Shown here piece by piece: positions 12,261 to 20,131 of a stretch of 64,000 bases of DNA; positions within the stretch are counted from its first letter, which is position 1; every line of letters starts with the position of its first letter. The position numbers and the translations under genes were made by a program. The stretch is from contig NZ_FXAJ01000006.1 in assembly GCF_900177535.1 (NCBI RefSeq), positions 124,001 through 188,000 on the forward strand. The letters run 5' to 3'. A model generated the notes under the pieces. It saw only the letters and a list, made by a program, of their open reading frames with translations, ran no database searches and was not told where the DNA came from. Origin of the DNA: Priestia filamentosa. Lineage in GTDB: Bacteria > Bacillota > Bacilli > Bacillales > Bacillaceae_H.

Positions 12261-12274
12261 TAAAAGCGCTTTCA
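12261..12274. promoter_or_regulatory. Second cre-like site in the iolT/AraC intergenic region
   Basis: TAAAAGCGCTTTCA matches the cre consensus with one mismatch (A for G at position 2). It lies 171 bp upstream of iolT and 249 bp upstream of the AraC-type gene. Together with the first site it would permit cooperative CcpA control of both transcripts. Confidence 0.6.
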
Positions 12275-12426
12275 CTTTCTATAAAAGTTTAGAATTATGT
12301 GCGCCTTTTTCATGCTTATTTCATTACCTAAACCATCTCTCATTTCCACTTTTTTATCCCCTTTGTATAATTATTGCTGTTATAAACTCATTCTATTAAA
12401 CTGTGAATAAAAGGTCATTAAAAAAA

Positions 12427-12502
12427 ATTGCTCACTTCTTTAGAAAAATTGCTATTCTTTTTAACAATATTGCTTTTTTCTTCTTTATTTAATAATATTG
12501 CT
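12427..12502. promoter_or_regulatory. Four phased ATTGCT direct repeats upstream of the AraC-type gene
   Basis: ATTGCT, each preceded by an A/T-rich 5-mer, occurs at 12427, 12448, 12469 and 12497. The first three are spaced exactly 21 bp apart (two helical turns) and the last by 28 bp. Same-face direct repeats are the usual arrangement of AraC-family half-sites. The array ends 20 bp before the regulator start, so autoregulation and control of divergent iolT are inferred. Confidence 0.6.
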
Positions 12503-12522
12503 AATAATAAGGGGGAATTCAT

Positions 12523-13353
12523 ATGGGAGAAAAAGGGGTTTTAGCAAATTCGAAAGCGTTTTTTCATACACCAAGCAAATTCGCTAAGAAAGCGCTTTAT
12601 CATATCACAAATGCAGGTTCTTATTATTGTTCAGATGCTTATGAAACGAAAAGAAATACATTTGGTGAGCATTTATTCCTGTATGTAAAGAAAGGGAAAA
12701 TGAAAGTTCACTACAAAAACCAAGAATTCCTAGCAACAGAGAATATGTTTATCTTTCTTGACTGTCAGAAACCTCACTTGTATGCAGCACTAGAAGATAC
12801 AGAATTTGAATTTCTTCACTTTACGGGAAACTCAAGTGAAGACTATTTTGAACTGCTTTTTAATCGAAACGGATGTGTCTATTCACTTGATAACAACTGG
12901 AATATAAAAAGTTGTATGAATCATATTCTCACAATGATGGAAAAAAACAAAGTAGATGAACATGCAGCTTCAATTATTGTCCAGAAGATTCTGTGTGAAT
13001 TAAATGAAATCTCTAACCAGGCAACACAATCCGTAGAAGAAATTGTCCAAAAAGCTATTCTTTACATTGAAAATCATTATAGTGAGGATATCAATTTAGA
13101 CGATATAGCAAAACACGTTCAATTAAGCCCTTATCATTTTTCTAGAGTCTTCAAAAAACATATGAATGCTTCACCATATCAATACTTAATTAACTATCGA
13201 ATTAATAATGCAAAAAACTTACTATATAATACGAATTTATCCGTCAAGGAAATAGCGTTCACCTGCGGTTTCAATAGTGTCTCTTATTTTGTCACAACAT
13301 TCAAAAAACATAGCGACCTATCACCAAGAAGATTTAGAGAACTTCAGTTTTAG
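12523..13353 (+). CDS. AraC-family regulator of the inositol operon
   Basis: It has 276 residues, with an N-terminal cupin-like sensing part (about 30-110) and a C-terminal double-HTH AraC domain (about 175-275). That domain carries LDDIAKHVQLSPYHFSRVFKKHMNASPYQYL and VKEIAFTCGFNSVSYFVTTFKKH. The start is fixed by GGGGGAATTCAT before ATG. It is transcribed away from iolT with a 432-bp regulatory region between. The DeoR-type IolR that controls inositol genes in B. subtilis is not seen here, so this protein is the likely inositol-responsive regulator; whether it activates is inference. Confidence 0.85.
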   Translation: MGEKGVLANSKAFFHTPSKFAKKALYHITNAGSYYCSDAYETKRNTFGEHLFLYVKKGKMKVHYKNQEFLATENMFIFLDCQKPHLYAALEDTEFEFLHFTGNSSEDYFELLFNRNGCVYSLDNNWNIKSCMNHILTMMEKNKVDEHAASIIVQKILCELNEISNQATQSVEEIVQKAILYIENHYSEDINLDDIAKHVQLSPYHFSRVFKKHMNASPYQYLINYRINNAKNLLYNTNLSVKEIAFTCGFNSVSYFVTTFKKHSDLSPRRFRELQF

Positions 13354-13380
13354 ATAGAAAATGAAATGATTGATTCTGTA

Positions 13381-13425
13381 GAGAAGGCATATGCTCTCTG
13401 GTTCTGAATAACCTGTTGCCTTCTC
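13381..13425 (+). terminator. Terminator of the AraC-type gene
   Basis: GAGAAGGCA (13381-13389) pairs with TGCCTTCTC (13417-13425), followed by CCTTTTTATTTTTT, 27 bp after the stop codon. Confidence 0.75.
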
Positions 13426-13870
13426 CCTTTTTATTTTTTAAAATTTTTATATAAAGGGAAAAAGCCTGGTTTTTGACAAGTTTTCTCTATCCTAACTCGT
13501 ATGTATTCAATCTTTCAAAATTCCCTGTTATACTCCTTTGATTTAGTCCTGTTTCTTATCAAGAACATTCATTTTTCTTTCTGATTTGATCTTTTAGTTT
13601 ATAAACTAATACGTTTTGAATGCTTTAATTACGTCTATTCCCCTTACTTCATACCATTCCTTACCGCTTTATAACTCAGGAACTAATCGAGCTCCTAACA
13701 TGGTACAAATCACCTTTATTTGTTCTTGTCACTTATTCATTTCTTCAATAGCTCGTTGAACCCCATAGTTTTCAAGAATACGCAGAGTAGGACTCGCCCA
13801 GCTTCCACATCGGCAAAAGAGATAGTCCTTTATGCAAGATTAATATTCTCTAGATTCTATTTATAGATTG
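13426..13870. other. Intergenic region with a decayed coding fragment on the minus strand
   Basis: On the minus strand, about 13665-13815 can be read in one frame as GSWASPTLRILENYGVQRA... ending MLGARLVPEL, interrupted by one TGA and closed by TAA, with no usable start. It reads like the C-terminal piece of a former enzyme gene that I cannot assign. The remainder of the region shows nothing recognisable. Confidence 0.3.
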
Positions 13871-13909
13871 AAAAGGATCCCTATTTAGAAAATAAATAGG
13901 GATCCTTTT
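13871..13909 (-). terminator. Terminator of bsdC-bsdD
   Basis: A perfect 16-bp stem (AAAAGGATCCCTATTT with its complement at 13894-13909) lies 12 bp after the bsdD stop codon, with T-runs on both sides. Confidence 0.85.
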
Positions 13910-13920
13910 TATTTCAACGA

Positions 13921-14145
13921 TTATTTTTTCAACTCAGGAATTGGAGGAATTTGATCCAATTCTTTGAATTCAGCAGGATTCAGTTTGAAACGTTTATCAT
14001 ATTTTTCTGGATCAGTGATGTTATCACTTTCCGTATTTCTCCATGACAAAGTACAAGTGTCACAAATATATACTTCCCAAGCATCATCAACAGGGGCTTT
14101 AGTTAATAAACTTACTTTTTCAGAATCACATCTTGGACATTTCAT
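13921..14145 (-). CDS. bsdD: Phenolic acid decarboxylase subunit D
   Basis: This is a 74-residue protein of the length and sequence type of Bacillus BsdD/YclD. Two CxxC pairs, CPRC near the N-terminus and CDTC at about residue 28-31, suggest a small zinc ribbon. The end KRFKLNPAEFKELDQIPPIPELKK is typical. It is needed with BsdC for non-oxidative decarboxylation of vanillate and 4-hydroxybenzoate, though its mechanistic role is unclear. Its ATG overlaps the bsdC stop by one base, so the two are translationally coupled. Confidence 0.92.
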   Translation of the reverse strand: MKCPRCDSEKVSLLTKAPVDDAWEVYICDTCTLSWRNTESDNITDPEKYDKRFKLNPAEFKELDQIPPIPELKK

Positions 14146-15572
14146 TATTTATTTCCTCCTTCTTTAACTAAGTTTCGAATCGTTTCTAACCATTCATTTG
14201 CTTTTTCTGGAACTCCTAATAGCTCAGTGTCTCGAGCAAAGTCAGGCGCAACTGGAGTCGTAGCATCAATGATTAGCTTCGTATGCATACCAGCAGGCTC
14301 GGAAGATGGATCTAATGGCATACCAGGTGCATATGGAACTTTAAAAACATCTTTGTCTGGACGAACACGAGTTGTTAAAGCCCACATCACTTGTTCTAGA
14401 TTAAACGGATCAACAAATTCATCAACAATGATGACAATTTTTGTATAAGGCATTCCATGAGGAGTAGATAATAACCTCATAGCCACTGCCTTACCATATC
14501 CACCGAAACGAGATTTTGTAGAAACGATCGTTCCAATACCGTGGGTATACATTGCATTTACAGCTTCAACTTCTGGGAAGTCTCGTTTTAATTGTTTATA
14601 TAGTGGTAAGCTTGTATTTAATGCCATTAAGTAGTCAATTTCAGTCCACGGCATACCTAAGTATAGATTTTCGAAGACAGGATTTTGGCGATGAGTGATT
14701 TTAGTGATTTTCACCACTGGTTGTAAGCGAGCACCTGAATAACTTCCTGGAAACTCACCAAAAGGTCCTTCAATTTCTCTTTCACGAGGCATGATATAAC
14801 CTTCTAACACAATTTCACTACGTGCTGGGATATCTAAATTTCCATTCTCACTTTTTGTTAATTCAATGGGCTCACCTTTTAAAGCTCCAGCAAAGTCATA
14901 TTCAGATTGAGCATATTCAATTGGTGTACTAGCCATAAAGCTTAATACGGGATCGTTCCCTAAGCAAATAGCAATTGGGAGGGGTTCATTTTTTTCTTCA
15001 GCATGGTTTAGATGAACAGCAATATCGTGGAATGGAAGAGGTTGAATACCTACTTTATCTTTACCTTTCACTTGGATACGATAAGTACCAGCATTTTGTT
15101 CGTCATAACTCTCTGGTTTATTAGGATCTTTACTTACAATTAAAGCTTTTGAAAGATAGAACCCAGCGTCAAATTCATTGATACGGAACAAAGGTAAAAC
15201 ATCAAATAGATTAATATCGTCTTCAATTACAACTTCTTTTACTGGTGCCTCTTTCTTATCAACCCAAACTGGCTTAATCGGATACCGATCCCAGATTTTT
15301 TCTAATTCAAAAAATTGTTCTTTAACCGGTGTATCCTTCGGCATGTTAAGCATTAAAGCATGATTTTGCCACGAACCATGAACATTTAAAACAACAGGTG
15401 TTTTATAACCTTTTATGTTTTCTACAAGAACGGCCGGTGCATTCTCTACGTCTGGAGCAGAACGTCCAATCGCACTTAAATCTGGTTCAGGCATAACTTC
15501 TTCTTTAATACGAACTAATTGGTTTTCTGATTCGAGTAAATCTAAGAATTCTCTTAAATCTCTGTAAGCCAT
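14145..15572 (-). CDS. bsdC: Phenolic acid decarboxylase catalytic subunit (UbiD family)
   Basis: The 475-residue UbiD-family enzyme uses prenylated FMN made by BsdB. Visible UbiD hallmarks are GTYRIQVKGKDKVGIQ, REREIEGPFGEFPGSYSG (catalytic Glu-Arg-Glu region), ENLYLGMPWTEIDYL and IVIIVDEFVDPFNLEQVMWAL. It decarboxylates hydroxybenzoates such as vanillate to phenols in the cytosol, a detoxification step. The gene has its own 365-bp upstream region and is followed directly by bsdD. In B. subtilis bsdB, bsdC and bsdD form one tight operon, so the gap to bsdB is unusual. Confidence 0.93.
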   Translation of the reverse strand: MAYRDLREFLDLLESENQLVRIKEEVMPEPDLSAIGRSAPDVENAPAVLVENIKGYKTPVVLNVHGSWQNHALMLNMPKDTPVKEQFFELEKIWDRYPIKPVWVDKKEAPVKEVVIEDDINLFDVLPLFRINEFDAGFYLSKALIVSKDPNKPESYDEQNAGTYRIQVKGKDKVGIQPLPFHDIAVHLNHAEEKNEPLPIAICLGNDPVLSFMASTPIEYAQSEYDFAGALKGEPIELTKSENGNLDIPARSEIVLEGYIMPREREIEGPFGEFPGSYSGARLQPVVKITKITHRQNPVFENLYLGMPWTEIDYLMALNTSLPLYKQLKRDFPEVEAVNAMYTHGIGTIVSTKSRFGGYGKAVAMRLLSTPHGMPYTKIVIIVDEFVDPFNLEQVMWALTTRVRPDKDVFKVPYAPGMPLDPSSEPAGMHTKLIIDATTPVAPDFARDTELLGVPEKANEWLETIRNLVKEGGNK

Positions 15573-15937
15573 TAAGTATTCCTCCTACGTTGCATTATTC
15601 CTTTACCTTGCTTAATTTATCTTACAAAGATGATTATACTCTTGTATTTTTAATATGAGAAATATCTATTATGTATGCATTATATATAAAAAGGGTATAT
15701 TATAAACCTTTTTCTAAGTAAGTACTACTTTCTCTTTGTTATATAAAGGGAATTCACCTTCCCAGATAACTCTTCATCTCATTCTATTATTTATTGATTT
15801 TACTACAAATAAAAAAGGCTAGTCTCTACAGCTCATGACTAACCCTCTCTCAACTATTCATTTCACTCAATTAAAATGGATAGCATACCTTTAAAAGAAT
15901 AAGAAAGCTTCTTTTTGATATACTAATCCAACCCAGT
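15573..15937. other. Gap between bsdB and bsdC with probable separate promoter for bsdCD
   Basis: No gene is seen in these 365 bp. A terminator (15811-15844) lies downstream of bsdB. Between it and bsdC is an AT-rich stretch (about 15640-15720) that can supply a minus-strand promoter. The intergenic region before bsdB has a similar very AT-rich character (about 16575-16640), so both may answer to the same LysR protein. Confidence 0.45.
15811..15844 (-). terminator. Terminator downstream of bsdB
   Basis: GGTTAGTC and GACTAGCC on the minus strand form a stem with one G-U pair, followed by TTTTTT (15811-15816 on the plus strand is AAAAAA). It would separate bsdB from bsdC-bsdD transcription. 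Confidence 0.7.
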
Positions 15938-16516
15938 CTAGTTTTTATTCTCTACTTTTTGTATTCCATCCCATCTTTTTGCGTCTGATAGATGAATACC
16001 AAACTGATCTAATGCTCTGTATACAATATGATTAATTAAATCATCAATATTTTCCGGATGATTATAAAAAGCAGGCATTGGAGGGAAAATCATTGTTCCC
16101 ATACGTGATAACGCCAACATGTTTTCAAGATGGATATCATTAAGGGGAGTTTCACGTGTTAATAATAACAGCTTTTTCCGTTCTTTTAATATAACATCAG
16201 CTGCACGTGTTACAAGATTATCTGCTAACCCCATCCGAATAGAGGCTAATGTTTTCATACTACAGGGAGCAACAATCATCCCATCCACTTGGAAAGACCC
16301 GCTAGAAATTTTGGCTCCTAAATCTTTATAAGAATAAGTATAATCAGCCAATTTTTCAACTTCCTTCGCTGTGTAAGGCGTTTCCACTCGGATAGTTGCG
16401 GATGCCCATGAAGACATGACTAAATGAGTCTCTATCTCTGTGTTTTTAAGAATCTCCAAAAGGCGAATTCCAAAAATAGCTCCGGTGGCTCCTGACATCC
16501 CTACAATTACTTTCAT
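15938..16516 (-). CDS. bsdB: Flavin prenyltransferase (UbiX family), phenolic acid decarboxylase subunit B
   Basis: Starting at the ATG at 16516 behind AAGGAGAAATACAA, the product has 192 residues. MKVIVGMSGATGAIFGIRLLEIL is the flavodoxin-like UbiX N-terminus, and VAPCSMKTLASIRMGLADNL and RETPLNDIHLENMLALSRMG are the prenyl-phosphate and FMN binding motifs. UbiX enzymes attach dimethylallyl to FMN, giving the cofactor of BsdC. The more upstream in-frame start (16540) lacks a suitable ribosome site. It faces the divergent LysR gene bsdA 140 bp away. Confidence 0.93.
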   Translation of the reverse strand: MKVIVGMSGATGAIFGIRLLEILKNTEIETHLVMSSWASATIRVETPYTAKEVEKLADYTYSYKDLGAKISSGSFQVDGMIVAPCSMKTLASIRMGLADNLVTRAADVILKERKKLLLLTRETPLNDIHLENMLALSRMGTMIFPPMPAFYNHPENIDDLINHIVYRALDQFGIHLSDAKRWDGIQKVENKN

Positions 16517-16656
16517 TTGTATTTCTCCTTCTTCTATCATTGTTAGTCTATTGTTGCTTGTAGAAATAATTATACACCTCTGTTTATTATATTGATAATA
16601 TCTGTATTGTTTATATATAATACTTAAATGATATATTATATTTTTGGAGGGTAAAC

Positions 16657-17526
16657 ATGGACATTCGACAATTACGTTATTTTATAGCTATTGCAGAACA
16701 AGGGACAATTTCTAAAGCAGCGGAACATCTCCATATGGCTCAACCACCCCTTAGCCGGCAATTAAAATTGATGGAAGAAGAATTGGGTGTCATTTTATTC
16801 GATCGAAATAAAAAGAAAAAAGTGACTCTTACTCCTCAAGGAGAACTATTCCTCCAAAAAGCAAAGCGTTTACTACATGGAATGGAAGAGGCAATTTTAG
16901 AAGTTAAGGAATTCAGTGAAGAAATAAGTGGCACCCTTTCAGTAGGATCTACAATTTATTGTGCACCTATTTTACTTTCTACCTTAAATAAGTTTCGTCA
17001 GCAATATTCACATATCACTTTTAATATTTGGGAAGGTAACTCTACCCATTTAATGAATTTACTAAAGAACAGACAGATTGATATTGCTATTACAGGTGGG
17101 CCGTTTTCCCAAAAAGATGTTGAGATGAAGAAATTGGACACTGATCCATGTGTATTAATTGTACCTACTGATTATAAGTTAGACGAAAAAACGATAACCA
17201 TACAGGAGATCTCTGAGATTCCTCTCCTATTATTAAGACCTACAGAAGGAACTGGATTATTTGATCAAATTATTCACGCATTTCAACAATTAGATTTAAC
17301 TCCAAATATCTTATGTGAGTGTCATGACTCTGCTATGTTGTTAAATTTAGTAGAAATGGGATTTGGAGCAACGATATTGCCATTATCTATGGTAAGTAAA
17401 AGATTAAATAAGGAATATAACATTATCTCAATTCAAGATAATCCATGGATATCAGAGCCTGCGTTAGTTTGGAGAGCCAATAGTTACTTGTCAGCTTCAG
17501 CAAGGGAATTTTTGCAATTATTTTAA
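16657..17526 (+). CDS. bsdA: LysR-family regulator of the phenolic acid decarboxylase genes
   Basis: The 289-residue LysR protein begins MDIRQLRYFIAIAEQGTISKAAEHLHMAQPPLSRQLK, the DNA-binding HTH, followed by the LysR substrate domain (about 90-285). It lies divergent from bsdB, the position occupied by BsdA (YclA) in Bacillus, which activates bsdBCD in response to salicylate and related phenolic acids. The start codon follows TTTTTGGAGGGTAAAC. A short hairpin overlaps its end. The gene name rests on synteny as well as family. Confidence 0.88.
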   Translation: MDIRQLRYFIAIAEQGTISKAAEHLHMAQPPLSRQLKLMEEELGVILFDRNKKKKVTLTPQGELFLQKAKRLLHGMEEAILEVKEFSEEISGTLSVGSTIYCAPILLSTLNKFRQQYSHITFNIWEGNSTHLMNLLKNRQIDIAITGGPFSQKDVEMKKLDTDPCVLIVPTDYKLDEKTITIQEISEIPLLLLRPTEGTGLFDQIIHAFQQLDLTPNILCECHDSAMLLNLVEMGFGATILPLSMVSKRLNKEYNIISIQDNPWISEPALVWRANSYLSASAREFLQLF

Positions 17527-17543
17527 AGGTAGTTACTACCTTT
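17525..17543 (+). terminator. Short hairpin at the end of bsdA
   Basis: AAAGGTAG-TTA-CTACCTTT is a perfect 8+3+8 palindrome overlapping the stop codon. Only TT then A-runs follow, so it is a weak terminator candidate. Confidence 0.45.
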
Positions 17544-17914
17544 TAAAAAAAGATATTATTGAAGTTCAATTTTTCGTTACAAACATCTATAGGTGGAATA
17601 ATTAATATTGCGGTGAAAAAAGTACATTAAACGAAAAGGAATAGACAACTAAGATGTGAGGCACTTCCATTAAATGTGCGCTACATGAACAGCAAAATTA
17701 GAAATCCCTAAAAATCTTGATCTTTCGAGAAATTCGATTCAATAATTTGAAGTTTTTTCTTTATGTTTTTTATAAAGCATTTCTGCTATATGGAATTCAA
17801 CATTTGTTTGAGAAGACACTTAAGAATCCTACTCATCTCGATAAAGAACTCCGTTAATTATTCTTTTTCTACTAAATGTCATATTGAAAGTACTAAAAAA
17901 ATAGTTCACCATTG
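17544..17914. other. Intergenic region without recognised gene
   Basis: Stops occur often in all frames and no coding, repeat or RNA structure was recognised before the palindrome at 17915. Confidence 0.45.
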
Positions 17915-17935
17915 ACCCTATAGTTACTATAGGGT
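17915..17935. promoter_or_regulatory. Perfect palindrome upstream of the arginase-family gene
   Basis: ACCCTATAG-TTA-CTATAGGGT is a 9+3+9 inverted repeat 49 bp before the start codon. It could be an operator; because TTTATTATTT follows, it could also be a terminator or attenuator. Confidence 0.5.
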
Positions 17936-17983
17936 TTATTATTTGTTACATAGTTCTTATACATTTGAAAGGAAGGATGCTAA

Positions 17984-18904
17984 GTGAAAAAACATAAAGA
18001 GGCAGCAAAAAGGAAGACTCTTCGATTACTAATGCCACAATGGCAAGGTGGAAACAATCCTCCGTACGTACTTGGAGCTCATTTGTTAAACTGGCTTGCT
18101 CCTAAAACGAATGGACCATTTGAAGAAGTACCTATTGATTTAGATTCAAGCCTTGAAATAGAGCAAGGTATTGTTGCTAAGAGTGCCTTATTAACTCAAA
18201 CACGTTCTGCCAAAAGTTTAATTCAAAAGCACAGTCCTGATAGTATTATCATTCTTGGTGGAGATTGTGGTGTAGAACTCGCTCCTTTTGCATACTTAAA
18301 CGAGAGATATGATGGAGAAACTGCTCTGTTATGGGTGGATTCACACCCTGACGTTTCAATTCCTGAGGATTTTCCAAACCACCATGCTCATGTACTTGCT
18401 AATTTGTTGGGTGTCGGGGATAAGGAATTTGTTGCAGAAGTCCCACGTCCATTTAAACCAGAACAGGTATTATTTGTAGGGTTGAACGATATGATAGAGG
18501 CACTTAACTCTAAACCGTTACAAGATATGAATATAGATATTGCCACTCCAGATGATATTAAAGAAGACAGTTCAAAGGTACTTCACTGGCTGGATTCACG
18601 CAAACCTTCTAAGGTTATCGTTCACTTTGACTTAGATGTTCTCGATTTAAGAGAATTTCGCTCCCTTTTAATGGCCAATCCAGCTACTTATGAAAAAATG
18701 AAAGAACAAGTTCCAACAGGTTCTAGTATAGAGACGATTATACGCTTACTTCAAGATGTAGCAAAAGCTTATGATGTTGTAGGACTAGGAATTACAGAAC
18801 ATTTTCCATGGGATGCTTATAACTTACAAAACATGTTGCAGCGACTTCCTTTACTAGGAGATATTAATAAAAAGGATAAAGCTCCTTATAACTGGATTTT
18901 CTAA
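17984..18904 (+). CDS. Arginase-fold (ureohydrolase superfamily) protein with altered metal ligand
   Basis: The 306-residue protein has the ureohydrolase pattern. ILGGDC (residues 91-95) stands where the family has GGDH. WVDSHPD (Asp119, His121, Asp123) replaces DAHxD, and HFDLDVLD (Asp216, Asp218) replaces SxDxDxxDP. One expected manganese ligand, the first His, is therefore Cys95, while the other ligands are present. Arginases, agmatinases and formiminoglutamases hydrolyse guanidino or related C-N bonds; the substrate here cannot be told. It starts with GTG behind GGAAGGATGC. It stands alone between a palindrome and a terminator. Confidence 0.8.
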   Translation: MKKHKEAAKRKTLRLLMPQWQGGNNPPYVLGAHLLNWLAPKTNGPFEEVPIDLDSSLEIEQGIVAKSALLTQTRSAKSLIQKHSPDSIIILGGDCGVELAPFAYLNERYDGETALLWVDSHPDVSIPEDFPNHHAHVLANLLGVGDKEFVAEVPRPFKPEQVLFVGLNDMIEALNSKPLQDMNIDIATPDDIKEDSSKVLHWLDSRKPSKVIVHFDLDVLDLREFRSLLMANPATYEKMKEQVPTGSSIETIIRLLQDVAKAYDVVGLGITEHFPWDAYNLQNMLQRLPLLGDINKKDKAPYNWIF

Positions 18905-19018
18905 ACATTAAGATAAAAGCCAAACTAGAATGTTGCCCATAGAACCATCCAATTACGCTTTTTTATCTATATAGAAAATAAACGCTCGAATAAAGAAACT
19001 CATGCATAACTAATTAAG

Positions 19019-19055
19019 AATGCTCTATTCCTTAAGTAAGGGTTAGAGCATTTTT
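19019..19055 (+). terminator. Terminator of the arginase-family gene
   Basis: AATGCTCT (19019-19026) pairs with AGAGCATT (19045-19052), followed by TTT on the plus strand. Confidence 0.7.
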
Positions 19056-19087
19056 GATTAGCATAGAGATAGAAAATTAAATGTATT

Positions 19088-19960
19088 CTATATATCATTT
19101 AGCACATCATTGGCGTGTAACTGCTCCAAGAAGTCTATTGAATTTCTCCTATTTTTCATATAGTCGATTTTATAGATACAGGAGTAAATAACATTTAACA
19201 CATATTCAAAGGCAATTTGGGAAGAAAATGTACCGATCTTAGCGAACTTCTCTTCATCATTAGGAACCTGTATAAAAATCGTACTAAGTTTTGCTAAATC
19301 ATTTTGACTAGTTGATGAAATCGTTATAAAAGGTATATTTTTGTTTAAAAAATGTTGAGCAGCTTTCATATAGCTAGATGACTTTCCGTGATAGGTTAAG
19401 AAAATAGCACAATCATGCTTCGTAAGATTGACAGTATGATGAGCCCATTCAGAAAGTTCAGTAGCAATGATTGGATATTTGTTAATTTTGATTAACTTAT
19501 TTTGAAAACTTTTCGCTCGGATTTGTGAATCCCCTGAAGCATATATAAAAATTCTTTCAGATTGATATAGCAGTTGAGCCGTTTGTGACAGCAAGTTATC
19601 ATCCATAAACGAAACATTTTTTTCGATCGTTTCCTTCATTAATTCCGCAATATCTTTTGCCACTTGAAGTGAAGATGCCTCTAGACTAAACGGATAGTTT
19701 GAATCCACATTGGGAATATCCGCGGTTTGTTGGAATTCTTGGGCTAGTTTTATAATGAACTCTTTAAAGCCACTTAGACCGAGTTTATGTGTTAAGCGAT
19801 TCACCGCTGAATGCGAGGTATATGTAACTTTAGCAAGTTCTTGAATATTTAAGTGAAGTATACTTTCTCTATGTATCAAAATATAAGAAGCAATGCTTTT
19901 CTCGTTTGGTGTAAAGTTATGCATTTCTGATAATTGCATTAGTATTTTCAAAAGGCTCAC
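19088..19960 (-). CDS. RpiR/MurR-family regulator with SIS domain
   Basis: The 290-residue protein has an N-terminal RpiR HTH (about 1-75, with LNIQELAKVTYTSHSAVNRLTHKLGLSGFKEF) and a SIS sugar-phosphate-binding domain (about 125-245, with IFIYASGDSQIRAKSFQNKL and AIFLTYHGKSSSYMKAA). RpiR proteins sense phosphosugars. It is divergent from two Gfo/Idh/MocA oxidoreductase genes (171-bp gap), which are its probable targets. An inverted repeat lies between the divergent genes. Confidence 0.88.
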   Translation of the reverse strand: MSLLKILMQLSEMHNFTPNEKSIASYILIHRESILHLNIQELAKVTYTSHSAVNRLTHKLGLSGFKEFIIKLAQEFQQTADIPNVDSNYPFSLEASSLQVAKDIAELMKETIEKNVSFMDDNLLSQTAQLLYQSERIFIYASGDSQIRAKSFQNKLIKINKYPIIATELSEWAHHTVNLTKHDCAIFLTYHGKSSSYMKAAQHFLNKNIPFITISSTSQNDLAKLSTIFIQVPNDEEKFAKIGTFSSQIAFEYVLNVIYSCIYKIDYMKNRRNSIDFLEQLHANDVLNDI

Positions 19961-20002
19961 CCCGGTTTAGTTAAAATAACGTTAAGTAGGACTATAAAAT
20001 AA

Positions 20003-20026
20003 ACATTTTGTTCAAAAATAAAATGT
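20003..20026. promoter_or_regulatory. Inverted repeat between the RpiR gene and the oxidoreductase pair
   Basis: ACATTTT and AAAATGT form a 7-bp dyad with a 10-nt spacer, 43 bp upstream of the RpiR-type gene start. A binding site for that regulator is a reasonable guess. Confidence 0.4.
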
Positions 20027-20131
20027 AATATGCATCATAAAGTGATCCAATATACCAATGTGGTTGTAAAACCTTTACAGAGGGCTTTCTTCTTCTATAA
20101 TAAATGAAAAGAAGCTTAAGGAGGGGTTAGA

